Assembly: GCA_903893315.1 (NCBI GenBank)
Contig: CAITLU010000057.1
Span: 33,607 to 97,606, forward strand
DNA: 64,000 nt
Source: an uncultured bacterium
Lineage (GTDB): Bacteria; Desulfobacterota; Binatia; UBA1149; CAITLU01
Direction: 5' to 3'
The notes under the pieces were generated by a model that did no database searches, was not told the DNA's origin, and was given only the letters and a program-made list of their open reading frames with translations. The position numbers and the translations under genes were made by a program. Positions 16,536 through 25,243 of the stretch are shown here, in pieces (within the stretch, counting starts at the first letter, position 1; every line of letters begins with the position of its first letter).

Positions 16536-17417
16536 TTAAAGTGTCGAAATCCATCCGGCCACGGCGTGACCGATCTCATCAGCGGAGTCTTCCTGGATGA
16601 AGTGCAGCCCCTTGACGGTAACCTCGCTCTGGTTGGGCCAACTGCGACAGAACTCCCGCTGTGCGCCCACCAGTATCGAGCCCGGCTCGGCGTTGATGAA
16701 CAACTTGGGCACCGGGCTGTGACGCAGCCAATCGGCGTACTGCTGCACCAGCGCTACCATGCTGGCCGGTTCTCCGCCGATGGGAATCTGCCGAGGCCAG
16801 TTGAGCATCGTCTGTCTGTCGTCTTTGGCTGCGAACGGAGCCCGGTAGTGAGCCATCTCTTCATCGCTGAGCTTGCGTAGCACGGAACTGGGCAGAACCG
16901 CCTCGATGAACAGATTGCGCTCGAGGATCATGTCTTCGCCCTTCGCGCAACGGAAGCCTTGAAAAATGCCGCGCGCCTTTTCGGGCCAGTCATCCCACGA
17001 CGGCAGTGGCGTAACGATGCCTTCCATGTAAGCGATGCCGCGCAATCGCTGCGGATGCTCGTAGGCCCAGTGAAAGCCGAGGGCACTGCCCCAATCGTGC
17101 AGCACCAGCGTAACCTGCGAGTCCACGCCCAGCGCGTCGAGCATCGCCTTCAGGCAGGAATAGGCGACCTCGAAACTGTAGCGGCCGGGGCCGTCGCAAG
17201 CAGGGAGCTTGTCCGAATCCCCGTGCCCGATGAGGTCGGGCGCAATGACCCGACCACTGCCTGTCAGGTGCGGAATGACGTTGCGCCACAGGTAGCTCGA
17301 CGTCGGATTGCCGTGCAGCAGCACGATCGGCCGACCGCTCCCCGCTTCCAGGTAGGCCAGGCGGCGCCCGTCGACATCACAGAACTTCTTAGCAAGTGAC
17401 GGGGTTGGTTGCGTCAT
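16536..17417 (-). CDS. haloalkane dehalogenase, LinB-like (HLD-II)
   Basis: This alpha/beta-hydrolase (293 residues) hydrolyses carbon-halogen bonds through an aspartyl-ester intermediate. The residues fall almost exactly on LinB numbering: nucleophile Asp108 in VLHDWGSALGFHWA, catalytic acid Glu132 in YMEGIVTP, base His272 in GLHFIQED, and halide-stabilising Asn37 (HGNPTSSYLW) and Trp109. The oxyanion/halide HGNP motif is intact and the cap domain (about 135-215) is of usual length, so the enzyme looks functional. The natural substrate is unknown. No signal peptide is present, so it is probably cytoplasmic. Its start overlaps the tetR stop by 4 bases. The operon order is tetR, dehalogenase, DUF1330. 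Confidence 0.93.
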   Translation of the reverse strand: MTQPTPSLAKKFCDVDGRRLAYLEAGSGRPIVLLHGNPTSSYLWRNVIPHLTGSGRVIAPDLIGHGDSDKLPACDGPGRYSFEVAYSCLKAMLDALGVDSQVTLVLHDWGSALGFHWAYEHPQRLRGIAYMEGIVTPLPSWDDWPEKARGIFQGFRCAKGEDMILERNLFIEAVLPSSVLRKLSDEEMAHYRAPFAAKDDRQTMLNWPRQIPIGGEPASMVALVQQYADWLRHSPVPKLFINAEPGSILVGAQREFCRSWPNQSEVTVKGLHFIQEDSADEIGHAVAGWISTL

Positions 17418-17989
17418 GCGACGGCGCTCCTCAAAAAACGAAAGGTGGTCTCTATGTGACCGAGTTGCTGCCGGCGCGACAACCTGCGGCGACTCGACAC
17501 GCGCAGGCCTTCATTGACGAGCATCAGGAAAGCTGCCAGCTCTGCCGCGCGTTCGGGTGCACAGCCCGCGTCTCGCAGACAGTCTTCGAAGGCGGCCTGT
17601 ATCGTACCCAGCAGTTTGCTGCTGCGGTCGTTCAACTCGTCGTCCACACCGGCCATCTCGAGAACGGTGCTGACGAGCATGCAGCCCCAGCCTGTCTTTG
17701 AACCGCGCGACCCGCCAAGACTCCGCTCGAAGAAAACACGCAACGCATCCAGCGGCGTATGGTCGGCCCGTGCCCGCAGCAGGATGTCCCTGGTTCGCGC
17801 GGCGAACATATCGAGACACTCCAGGAACAGACTGCGTTTGTCTTTGAATGACGCGTAGAAACTGCTGCGGCTGATCTCCATCGCCTCCAACAGCTCGGTC
17901 AGAGAGGAAGCCTGGTAGCCCTTGCGCCAGAAAAGCAGCAGTGCCCTGTCCAGAATGAGCGAGCGTTCGAATTCGACGGGACGCGCCAC
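17414..17989 (-). CDS. TetR/AcrR family transcriptional regulator
   Basis: This 191-residue regulator has an N-terminal TetR helix-turn-helix (about 10-55: LILDRALLLFWRKGYQASS, then SRSSFYASFKDKRSLF) and a divergent all-helical ligand-binding domain. It is first in an operon with a haloalkane dehalogenase and a DUF1330 protein (4-base overlap with the dehalogenase), so it likely represses this operon and senses a substrate or product. An almost perfect 22-bp inverted repeat begins 10 bp upstream of its ATG and is the likely operator. A divergent SDR gene starts 120 bp away and might share the control. The effector is unknown. Confidence 0.92.
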   Translation of the reverse strand: MARPVEFERSLILDRALLLFWRKGYQASSLTELLEAMEISRSSFYASFKDKRSLFLECLDMFAARTRDILLRARADHTPLDALRVFFERSLGGSRGSKTGWGCMLVSTVLEMAGVDDELNDRSSKLLGTIQAAFEDCLRDAGCAPERAAELAAFLMLVNEGLRVSSRRRLSRRQQLGHIETTFRFLRSAVA

Positions 17990-17998
17990 GATTCGCCG

Positions 17999-18020
17999 TT
18001 CTGGACCGACTGGTTCAGAA
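17999..18020. promoter_or_regulatory. 22-bp inverted repeat, probable TetR operator
   Basis: Arms TTCTGGACC and GGTTCAGAA (8 of 9 positions symmetric) are separated by 4 bp (GACT). It sits between the divergent tetR (ATG at 17989) and the SDR gene (ATG at 18110). Size, symmetry and place fit autoregulation by the adjacent TetR protein. Not tested. Confidence 0.6.
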
Positions 18021-18109
18021 TGTCAAAGTCGAAGCGAATGGCTCGCGTCAATCAGCCGTACAGCACACAATGCGGCTGACGCACGCCATGAAGTGCGCGG
18101 GAGGTTCGG

Positions 18110-18841
18110 ATGCCGGGACGAACGGTCGTGGTGGCAGGCGTCGGCCCGCCCAGAGGACTCGGGGCCGCGATAGCGCGGCGCTTCGCGCGCGAAGACTTTC
18201 GGGTCACCGTGATCGGGCGCTCAGCCGAGAAGTTGGACGCGACGGTGCGCGAGTTGCGCGCTGTCGGTGCGGCTGTCGAGGCCGTGGTCGGCGACGTCAC
18301 GGACGAGACGCTGGTCCGCCGCACAGTGGCGGCTGCGGATGTTCCCGCCGCCCCTCTGGAAGCCGCGGTGTTCAACGCCGGTGGCAACTGGCCGCAGGGA
18401 TTCCTGCAGATGGACGCAGCGTTCCTGGAAGGGATGTGGCGTACCAATGCGCTGGCGGGCTTCTTCTTTGCCAAGGCCGCAATCGAAACGATGCTGCCGC
18501 GTCAAAGCGGCGTGCTGCTCTTCACCGGCGCGAGCGCGTCACTGCGCGGCCGCGCCAACTTCGGTGGGTTCGCATCGGCGAAGGCCGCGCTGCGCGCTCT
18601 GGCGCAGTCGGCCGCACGCGAGTTCGGTCCACAGGGCATCCACGTCGCGCACGTGATTGTCGACGGCGCCATCGACGGCGATCGCATCAACACGTTGCTG
18701 CCGGCATTGAAAACCCAACGCGGCCCCGACGGCTTGCTCGATCCCGACGCGATCGCCGACAACTTCTGGCACCTGTACTGCCAGCAGCGCAGCGCCTGGA
18801 CTCACGAGATCGACCTGCGGCCCTGGGTCGAGCCGTGGTGA
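18110..18841 (+). CDS. short-chain dehydrogenase/reductase-like protein with Phe in the catalytic Tyr position
   Basis: This 243-residue SDR-fold protein has a nucleotide-binding loop VAGVGPPRGLGAAIA, GDVTD at about 61-65, FNAGG at 88-92 and the active-site Ser142 (TGASAS). At the usual Tyr-x3-Lys motif it reads FASAK (Phe154, Lys158), so the catalytic Tyr is replaced. Similar Phe variants occur in a subgroup of bacterial SDR proteins; whether they retain redox activity by another route I cannot say. A conserved tail ends in DLRPWVEPW. It is divergent from the tetR-dehalogenase operon and upstream of ahcY, with a 277-bp gap containing the ahcY promoter, so co-transcription with ahcY is doubtful. 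Confidence 0.85.
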   Translation: MPGRTVVVAGVGPPRGLGAAIARRFAREDFRVTVIGRSAEKLDATVRELRAVGAAVEAVVGDVTDETLVRRTVAAADVPAAPLEAAVFNAGGNWPQGFLQMDAAFLEGMWRTNALAGFFFAKAAIETMLPRQSGVLLFTGASASLRGRANFGGFASAKAALRALAQSAAREFGPQGIHVAHVIVDGAIDGDRINTLLPALKTQRGPDGLLDPDAIADNFWHLYCQQRSAWTHEIDLRPWVEPW

Positions 18842-19029
18842 CCAGTGAAGTCCAGTAAGGAGCGGCTCCCGGCAAAGCCGCGGACGAGCCCCTGACAAGG
18901 CGGCGGGCCGACGCGGCAGAAGAAGCGCGCCGGCGGCAAGGTCCCTGACGAGGACAATGCGAACACACGGTGACGAACGGCAGCGCCGCAGGATGGGCTC
19001 CCGCCGTTCCCGCCCGCGTCGGCCCGTGG

Positions 19030-19058
19030 TTGACATCATATAAAGACATCCATATGCG
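19030..19058 (+). promoter_or_regulatory. putative ahcY promoter (TTGACA-17-TATGCG)
   Basis: A perfect -35 hexamer TTGACA (19030-19035) is followed after 17 bp by TATGCG (19053-19058) as a weak -10. The spacing is ideal, and the palindrome at 19037-19056 fills the spacer. The next coding start, ahcY, is 60 bp downstream. Confidence 0.55.
19037..19056. promoter_or_regulatory. 20-bp imperfect palindrome in the ahcY promoter, probable SahR operator
   Basis: The sequence CATATAAAGACATCCATATG has symmetric CATAT/ATATG ends and an A-rich partly symmetric core. It overlaps the putative -35/-10 spacer of ahcY, where binding would block polymerase. The adjacent downstream gene encodes an ArsR-methyltransferase regulator of SahR type, a family known to control S-adenosylhomocysteine recycling genes. 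Assignment of this site to SahR is inference. Confidence 0.6.
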
Positions 19059-19118
19059 CCCATGTCACTACACCGGCGGTCGGCTCTCGGCGTCCGCGAA
19101 CCAGAGGAAGACCAAGTC

Positions 19119-20537
19119 ATGTCGAACCAGACGGCTGCCAGGCCGAACCAGGATTTTTCCGTCGCCGATCTCGCGTTGGCCGGCTGGGGCCGCAAGGAAA
19201 TCAGCATCGCCCAGACCGAAATGCCGGGGCTGATGGCGCTGCGCGAAGAATATGCAGCGAGCAAGCCGCTGGCAGGCGCGCGCGTCGCCGGTTCCTTGCA
19301 CATGACGATCCAGACCGCGGTACTGATCGAAACCCTGGTCGAACTCGGCGCCGACGTGCGCTGGGCCTCGTGCAACATTTTCTCGACCCAGGACCACGCG
19401 GCAGCGGCCATCGCCGACCGAGGCGTCTCGGTCTTCGCCTACAAAGGTGAGAGCCTCGAAGAATACTGGGAGTACAGCCACCGCATCATGGAGTGGAGCG
19501 ACGGCGGCACTCCCAACATGATTCTCGACGACGGCGGCGATGCCACCCTCCTCGTCATCCTGGGTTCCAAGGCCGAGACCAACCCGAGCGTTCTCGACAA
19601 CCCGGAGAGCGAGGAAGAGACGGTCCTGTTCGCCTCGATCCGCAAGCGCCTGGCCTCCGACCCGGGATTCTATTCGAGGATCCGCGCCAACATCCGCGGC
19701 GTTACCGAAGAGACCACCACCGGAGTGCACCGCCTCTACCAGATGCAGAAGAACGGCGACCTGCCGTTCCCCGCGATCAACGTCAACGACTCGGTGACCA
19801 AGAGCAAGTTCGACAACCTCTACGGCTGCCGCGAGTCGCTGGTCGACGGCATCAAGCGCGCCACCGACGTGATGATGGCCGGCAAGATCGCCGTGGTCTG
19901 CGGCTACGGAGACGTCGGCAAAGGCTGCGCGCAGTCGCTGCGCGGGCTGGGCTGCAGAGTGTGGGTCACCGAAATCGATCCGATCTGCGCATTGCAGGCG
20001 GCGATGGAAGGCTACTGCGTCGTCACGATGGAGGAGGCCGCCGACCAGGGCGACATCTTCGTCACCGCGACCGGCAATTTCCAGGTCATCAACCACGACC
20101 ACATGAAGCGCATGAAGGACCAGGCCATCGTCTGCAACATCGGTCACTTCGACAGCGAGATCGACGTGGCCGGGCTGAAGTCCTACCGCTGGGAGAACAT
20201 CAAGCCTCAGGTCGATCACATCATCTTCCCCGACGGCAAGCGCATCATCCTGCTGGCCGAAGGCCGCCTGGTGAATCTGGGCTGTGCCACCGGGCACCCC
20301 AGCTTCGTGATGTCGAGCTCGTTCACCAATCAGGTGCTCGCGCAGATGGAACTGTGGCAACGGCCGGAAAACTACGCGAAGGAAGTCTACGTGCTTCCAA
20401 AGCATCTGGACGAGAACGTCGCGCGGCTGCACCTGAAGAAGATCGGCGCGAAGCTCACGCGGCTGACCGATAAGCAGGCGGCCTACATCGGTGTGGCGGC
20501 GGACGGGCCTTTCAAGGCCGATCGCTACCGCTACTGA
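19119..20537 (+). CDS. ahcY: adenosylhomocysteinase
   Basis: S-adenosyl-L-homocysteine hydrolase (472 residues) splits SAH into adenosine and homocysteine, relieving inhibition of methyltransferases. Family segments are complete: [64 protein letters not shown], and the NAD-binding [16 protein letters not shown], ending in the conserved FKADRYRY. Length matches the bacterial enzyme. The ATG at 19119 ([13 protein letters not shown]) is chosen because the upstream in-frame ATG at 19062 would place the start at the palindrome in the promoter. It is cytoplasmic and tetrameric in known cases. The downstream gene is its likely repressor. Confidence 0.97.
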   Translation: MSNQTAARPNQDFSVADLALAGWGRKEISIAQTEMPGLMALREEYAASKPLAGARVAGSLHMTIQTAVLIETLVELGADVRWASCNIFSTQDHAAAAIADRGVSVFAYKGESLEEYWEYSHRIMEWSDGGTPNMILDDGGDATLLVILGSKAETNPSVLDNPESEEETVLFASIRKRLASDPGFYSRIRANIRGVTEETTTGVHRLYQMQKNGDLPFPAINVNDSVTKSKFDNLYGCRESLVDGIKRATDVMMAGKIAVVCGYGDVGKGCAQSLRGLGCRVWVTEIDPICALQAAMEGYCVVTMEEAADQGDIFVTATGNFQVINHDHMKRMKDQAIVCNIGHFDSEIDVAGLKSYRWENIKPQVDHIIFPDGKRIILLAEGRLVNLGCATGHPSFVMSSSFTNQVLAQMELWQRPENYAKEVYVLPKHLDENVARLHLKKIGAKLTRLTDKQAAYIGVAADGPFKADRYRY

Positions 20538-20634
20538 CGCGGGGCAACCTCGATGAGACGGTTCCAGGCGCGTCTTGGCATTGACGCCGTGCTCCTGGCG
20601 TCTCGTCGGACATAGAGCGGGCGGTCGCGGCGCG

Positions 20635-21585
20635 ATGGAAACTCTTCTGGCGGGTCTGCGGGCGGTCGCCGAGTCCACGCGGCTGCGGCTGCTTGCCATC
20701 CTTGCCGATGGTGAGCTCACCGTCTCGGAACTCACGCGCGTGCTTAATCAGAGTCAGCCGCGCGTCAGCCGCCATCTCAAACTGCTGTGCGACGCGGGCC
20801 TGCTTGAGCGCTCGCGCGAAGGCGCCTGGGCTTTCTACCGGCTGGCCCGCAGCGGCCAGGGCGGCGGACTCGCCGCCGCGTTGCTCGAGTTGTTGCCGGA
20901 GGGCGACGGCGCTCTTGCAAGAGACAGGGAGCGTCTGGCCCTGGTGCGAGGCGAGCGCGCCGAACGTGCAGCTGCCTACTTTCGCGAAAACGCAGAAAGC
21001 TGGGACAGCATCCGTGACCTGTATGTCGGTGAGAGCGCGGTCGAACACGCGATGCTCGAAGCTGCGGGCGAAGGCGAACTTTCCAGACTCGGCGACCTCG
21101 TAGATCTGGGCACCGGCACCGGACGTATCCTCGAACTTTTTTCGCCTCGCGTCGGCCGCGGCACCGGCATCGATTCAAGTCGCGAGATGCTCAACGTCGC
21201 CCGTGCCAACTTGAGCGCGCGCGGAATCGGCAACTGCCAGGTCCGCCTCGGGGACCTCTACGACGTTCCGATGGACAGTGGCTGCGCCGACGTCGTGACT
21301 CTCCATCACGTTCTTCACTTCCTCGACGATCCCGCCGCCGCCATCCGCGAAGCCTCACGTCTGCTGCGTCCCCGCGGGCGCTTGCTCGTAGTCGATTTCG
21401 CACCTCACGGCCTCGAGTTCCTGCGCACGCAGCACGCGCACCGGCGTCTTGGATTCGCCGACGAGGAAATGGAGAACTGGTGCAAGAGCGCCGGATTGAC
21501 CACCTTCGACGTCCGTCATCTCCAGACCGCCGGCGACGATCCCCACGAAACACTGACCGTGTCGTTGTGGACGGCGACGCGCTGA
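20635..21585 (+). CDS. sahR: ArsR-type regulator fused to SAM-binding methyltransferase domain (SahR-like)
   Basis: This 316-residue protein has an N-terminal ArsR winged helix (about 1-90; TRLRLLAILADGELTVSEL, then QPRVSRHLKLL) and a C-terminal class I methyltransferase fold (about 150-290; VDLGTGTGRILELF, ADVVTLHHVLHFLDDP). This architecture next to ahcY matches SahR, in which the methyltransferase-like domain is thought to sense SAH or SAM. It lies 97 bp downstream of ahcY on the same strand. The ATG at 20635 begins right at the wHTH domain; the ribosome-binding site is weak. Whether the domain keeps methyltransferase activity is unknown. A possible alternative is an unrelated ArsR regulator of one-carbon metabolism. 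Confidence 0.85.
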   Translation: METLLAGLRAVAESTRLRLLAILADGELTVSELTRVLNQSQPRVSRHLKLLCDAGLLERSREGAWAFYRLARSGQGGGLAAALLELLPEGDGALARDRERLALVRGERAERAAAYFRENAESWDSIRDLYVGESAVEHAMLEAAGEGELSRLGDLVDLGTGTGRILELFSPRVGRGTGIDSSREMLNVARANLSARGIGNCQVRLGDLYDVPMDSGCADVVTLHHVLHFLDDPAAAIREASRLLRPRGRLLVVDFAPHGLEFLRTQHAHRRLGFADEEMENWCKSAGLTTFDVRHLQTAGDDPHETLTVSLWTATR

Positions 21586-21648
21586 GAGAGTCGCAGTAGG
21601 GCCGCTGCGCTTGCGTCCTTCAGCCAGCCGGGCGCAGCCCGCGTCTCG

Positions 21649-24504
21649 TCACGCGCCGCAGTTCAGATCGACCGACTGTCCGACCGCTTTCCTCAAGACC
21701 AGCAACGCATCCGTCGCAGTCAGGTTCGTGCTGTGATTGACGTCGCATACGCGGCGGTCGCACGGGACCAGGCCGACGGCGGCTCTGAGGACGTACAACG
21801 CGTCGCTCGCCGCAGGAAACGTACCGGCACCGACCGGAACGCCGCACGCTACTGCCTTGCAGTCGGCGCGGCAGTAATCTCCGGTCAGGAAGGTCGTGTC
21901 GCCGTCGTCACACTCTTCGTCAAGTTCGACGACACCGTCGCCGCAGACGGCGCAGGCATTGCTGGAGTGCAGGACGACGTAGGGCGGGACTCCGGCACCG
22001 AGGAATCCCCGTATCCTCACCACATACGTGCCGGCCGGCAACTGCTGCTCGAGCAATGAACAGATGCCTGCTCCACCGTCGTCGTCGGAGGCAATGAGAT
22101 CGCCCGACTTCGTGTAGAGCAGAATCTGCGTGTCGCCGGGACACCCGGCCTCACCGGTGGTTTCGATGCGCACCGTCTCGGGAGACAGCAGCTTCAGTTC
22201 GTATTCGTGCATCGCTCCGCTGGCCAGTGCGCCGGCACTGGTCCGGCCGCACCCGTTCAACGTGGGCCGCGCCACACTGCACAGAAGGAGAGACCAATCG
22301 TCCAGAGTTCCCGCGTCGAGTTCCGACGTGTCCCGGATCGTCAACGTCCAGGTCCCGTTGGGATTGGCAAGGGCCAGTGGCCACAGCGGCTCTGACGCGG
22401 GATGCGTCTGGCCGTCGGTGATCGGGCACCGAAGAGCCGCGGCCCCGGCATCGAGGAAGGAAATAGAAAAATCGTTTTCGTCGGCGCAGAGGTTGGCAGC
22501 AAGCGTCGTGGTCACAGCGGCCGAATTGGTCAGCCGCATCACCAGGTCACCGACGAACGGATGCCGACCCCTCATGCCGAGAACTCCCACCTGCGTGACG
22601 CTGCCGGCAAACGTGACTTTGACAGTCGAAGTGGCGACGCCGAGATCCGGAATCTGCTTCGGCAGATTGGCGGCCCGAAACAGCGTGCAATTGGAGTTCA
22701 GCGTGCAATCCGGGTCGCAGATATCGCCGGCTGCGGTGTTACCGTCGTCGCACTCCTCGCCGGGAGCGAGCGCCCCGTTTCCGCAGCGACTCAGCGTGCA
22801 GTTCGGGTCGCAGCCATCGCCGGCCACCGTGTTGCCGTCGTCGCACTCCTCGTTGCCAGTGGCAACGCCGTCGCCGCAAACCGGGCAAGGAGACTGGGCC
22901 ATGGCCGTCGCATCCAGAGCAGAAGTCAGCTGGACGCAATCATCTTCGCTGATGCCGCCGCCGGCGACGAGGTCGGCACAGGCCTGGAGCAATGCCTGCT
23001 GCGCGTCGGCGAACTGCGAAGCTTCGTCGAGGTATTGCACCAGCGTGCGATAGAAGATCCTGCCTGCCTTGGCGAGGCCAATTCCGCTGATGCTGCGTCC
23101 CCTGTAGTCGCCTCCATCCACGACGAGTGCGTATACGTGGTTGAGCACGCCGCTGTTGGTGTGAACCCCGCCGCGGTCCCGGTCCCCGCACGACGTGGCG
23201 CAGAAGTATTCCGGGTCCGAAGTGCTCGCCGGCTGACCGAACAGGTAAGGATCCGACATGCTGCGAAACGCGCCGACGCCCGGAATGTCTTCACCGACCA
23301 ACCAGCGCACCTGCGGCGTGTCGTTGCCAGCACCGTTGCCGAGATCGACGGTTTCCCCAAAAACGTCGGAAAACGACTCGTTCAGCGCCCCCGACTCCAT
23401 GCAGTAGAAGAGGTTTGCCGAATGTTGCGTGACGGCGTGGGTAAGTTCATGGGCAACGACGTCGTCGGCGCGGGAAAATCCTTCCCCGTAGACCATCCGG
23501 GTTCCGTCCCAGAAGGCGTTGTTGTACGGGCACGAGGTCAAGGGATCGGGACAGTGATGGACAGTGGATCGCAGTGTGGCTCCTGCATCGTCGTAACTGT
23601 CGCGACCGTGCTCGGACAGAAAATAGTCGTAGGTATCACCCGCGTAGTCGTAAGCTCTGTCGGCGTCATCGTCGCCGGTGGGCGGGCCGCCTTCGACACG
23701 TACCAGCACGCCAGGCAGTTCGTAATCGTTGCCGCCGTCGTACACCATTCGTTGTCGAGCATCAGCCAACGCGTTGAACTGCAAAACCAGTTCGCCGGTC
23801 GCCGCGTCGATCCAGATGAATTGCCGCAGATTCCGGCCGCGTGCTTCGAAGAACCAGGCAAGCCGTGAGTTGGCATCGGCCAGGCCAAAAACCGCTGGAG
23901 TCAGGATCTGCAACTCGCTGCGTGCGAACGAGACGTCGCCGCCCTTGAGCTTAACCTTCACGAAATCCGCCGCGATCGCTTCCCCTGCGGCGCGTTCCAA
24001 TCCCGGCTTCGTGTCGACCTGGCTGAGGCCAGGTACGTCTACCGCGCTTGCCGCCACTACACCGGCAGCGTTGAGATGGATGTTGAAGAGGCCGCCGGTG
24101 ACGGGGACGCCTCGGTACATCAGCCGCAGGCGAACGTGGGTCATTCCCACTTCATCGACGGCGCTCTCGGATTCGGTCGCGAAATCCGCGTCGCCGGGCA
24201 GGCCGAAAACATCGGCAGCGTCCTTGCAGAACGTGCGCGCTCGCGCCTGCGCCGTGTCTGTTGCTGATCCCTCCACCGGGATCGGGCTTCCGGGCGTCGT
24301 CCGCAGGAAACTCACAGTTCCGCGATGGCGCGAGTATGTCGCCGACACCGGAGCGCCGGAGACAACTTCGAACCGGCGAACTCCCGATACCGCCACCGCG
24401 TGCTGCTGCTGGGCGTCTGCCGCCGAAGGCACTGCCGCGACTGCGAGCCAGCACATGACGGCGCGGCACAAAGTTGCCGCCTTCTTGATGTTGAAATGAG
24501 CCAT
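21649..24504 (-). CDS. secreted M4-family (thermolysin-like) metallopeptidase with DUF4215, P-domain and dockerin-like tail
   Basis: This large exported protease has 951 residues. Order: signal peptide (1-31), propeptide/FTP-like region (about 40-250), M4 catalytic domain (about 255-540) with HELTH at 352-356 and zinc-ligand Glu376 in GALNESFSD plus downstream GGVHTNSGVLNHVY, two DUF4215 Cys-rich repeats (pattern EECDDGNTVAGDGCDPNC), a proprotein-convertase P-type domain (about 630-750), a PPC-like beta domain, a third DUF4215-like repeat, and a C-terminal segment with two copies of a DALxVLRxAVG helix flanked by CDVNHS that looks like a type I dockerin. All catalytic residues are present. 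It starts 20 bp after livF on the same strand, but GGGGGA before the ATG and its unrelated role suggest its own translation signal. The function is probably extracellular protein digestion. Confidence 0.9.
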   Translation of the reverse strand: MAHFNIKKAATLCRAVMCWLAVAAVPSAADAQQQHAVAVSGVRRFEVVSGAPVSATYSRHRGTVSFLRTTPGSPIPVEGSATDTAQARARTFCKDAADVFGLPGDADFATESESAVDEVGMTHVRLRLMYRGVPVTGGLFNIHLNAAGVVAASAVDVPGLSQVDTKPGLERAAGEAIAADFVKVKLKGGDVSFARSELQILTPAVFGLADANSRLAWFFEARGRNLRQFIWIDAATGELVLQFNALADARQRMVYDGGNDYELPGVLVRVEGGPPTGDDDADRAYDYAGDTYDYFLSEHGRDSYDDAGATLRSTVHHCPDPLTSCPYNNAFWDGTRMVYGEGFSRADDVVAHELTHAVTQHSANLFYCMESGALNESFSDVFGETVDLGNGAGNDTPQVRWLVGEDIPGVGAFRSMSDPYLFGQPASTSDPEYFCATSCGDRDRGGVHTNSGVLNHVYALVVDGGDYRGRSISGIGLAKAGRIFYRTLVQYLDEASQFADAQQALLQACADLVAGGGISEDDCVQLTSALDATAMAQSPCPVCGDGVATGNEECDDGNTVAGDGCDPNCTLSRCGNGALAPGEECDDGNTAAGDICDPDCTLNSNCTLFRAANLPKQIPDLGVATSTVKVTFAGSVTQVGVLGMRGRHPFVGDLVMRLTNSAAVTTTLAANLCADENDFSISFLDAGAAALRCPITDGQTHPASEPLWPLALANPNGTWTLTIRDTSELDAGTLDDWSLLLCSVARPTLNGCGRTSAGALASGAMHEYELKLLSPETVRIETTGEAGCPGDTQILLYTKSGDLIASDDDGGAGICSLLEQQLPAGTYVVRIRGFLGAGVPPYVVLHSSNACAVCGDGVVELDEECDDGDTTFLTGDYCRADCKAVACGVPVGAGTFPAASDALYVLRAAVGLVPCDRRVCDVNHSTNLTATDALLVLRKAVGQSVDLNCGA

Positions 24505-24523
24505 GGGTCCCCCGTGAACGGGT

Positions 24524-25243
24524 TCATCCGCCGAGGTATGCGTCCTTCACCCGCTGGTCCTGCATCAACTCGGAGCCACGCCCCGAAAGCACGATGCTTC
24601 CGGTCTCGAGGACGTGGGCCCGGTTGGCGATCCGCAGACCCTGGTAAGCGTTCTGCTCGATCAAAAGTATCGTGGTACCCGCGCGATTGATCTCGACCAG
24701 CACTCGAAAGATGTCACGCACGACCAGTGGCGCCAGCCCCATCGACGGTTCGTCGAGCAGCAGCAGTTTCGGTGAAGCCAGGAGGGCGCGCGAAAGCGCC
24801 AGCATCTGCTGCTCTCCTCCCGACAAGGTTCCTGCCGATTGTTCACGCCGGTCTTTCAAGCGCGGGAACAGCGTAAACACCCTTTCCATCGCCTGCCACA
24901 GCACCGGCCTGCTGCGGCACACCCACGATGCCAGGCGCAGGTTCTCCATCACCGTGAAGTCGCCGAAGATCGCGCGTCCCTCGGGAACGTGCGCGATGCC
25001 GCGCTCGACGATCTGATGAACGGCGACTCCGCGAAGAGATTCTCCCTGGTAGACGATGCTTCCGCCCCACGGCGTGAGCCCCGATATCGCGCGCAGGGTG
25101 GAGGTCTTGCCGGCGCCGTTCGCGCCGACGATCGCGACGATTTCTCCTGGCAGCGCGTCGAACGAGATTCCCTTCACGGCAGCGATACCGTCGTAAGATA
25201 CCGTCAGGCCCTGAATCGACAGCATGGGTTCGGCCGCGTTCAT
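24524..25243 (-). CDS. livF: branched-chain amino acid-type ABC transporter ATPase LivF
   Basis: This 239-residue ATPase has Walker A GANGAGKTS, the LivF-typical VPEGRAIFGDFTVMENL, signature LSGGEQQMLALSRAL and Walker B LLLLDEPSMGLAP. Together with LivG it drives import through LivHM. The ATG at 25243 overlaps the livG stop (ATGA) and gives a normal N-terminus; the longer frame upstream is not used. It is last in the liv operon. Substrate class cannot be told from the ATPase: amino acids, urea and short amides are all handled by this family. Confidence 0.95.
   Translation of the reverse strand: MNAAEPMLSIQGLTVSYDGIAAVKGISFDALPGEIVAIVGANGAGKTSTLRAISGLTPWGGSIVYQGESLRGVAVHQIVERGIAHVPEGRAIFGDFTVMENLRLASWVCRSRPVLWQAMERVFTLFPRLKDRREQSAGTLSGGEQQMLALSRALLASPKLLLLDEPSMGLAPLVVRDIFRVLVEINRAGTTILLIEQNAYQGLRIANRAHVLETGSIVLSGRGSELMQDQRVKDAYLGG

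Noticed and set aside
18842..19118. SAH riboswitch upstream of ahcY
   Set aside because: I looked for the GC-rich SAH-riboswitch core. It is not evident, while a -35/-10 pair and a palindrome close to the start explain control by a protein.
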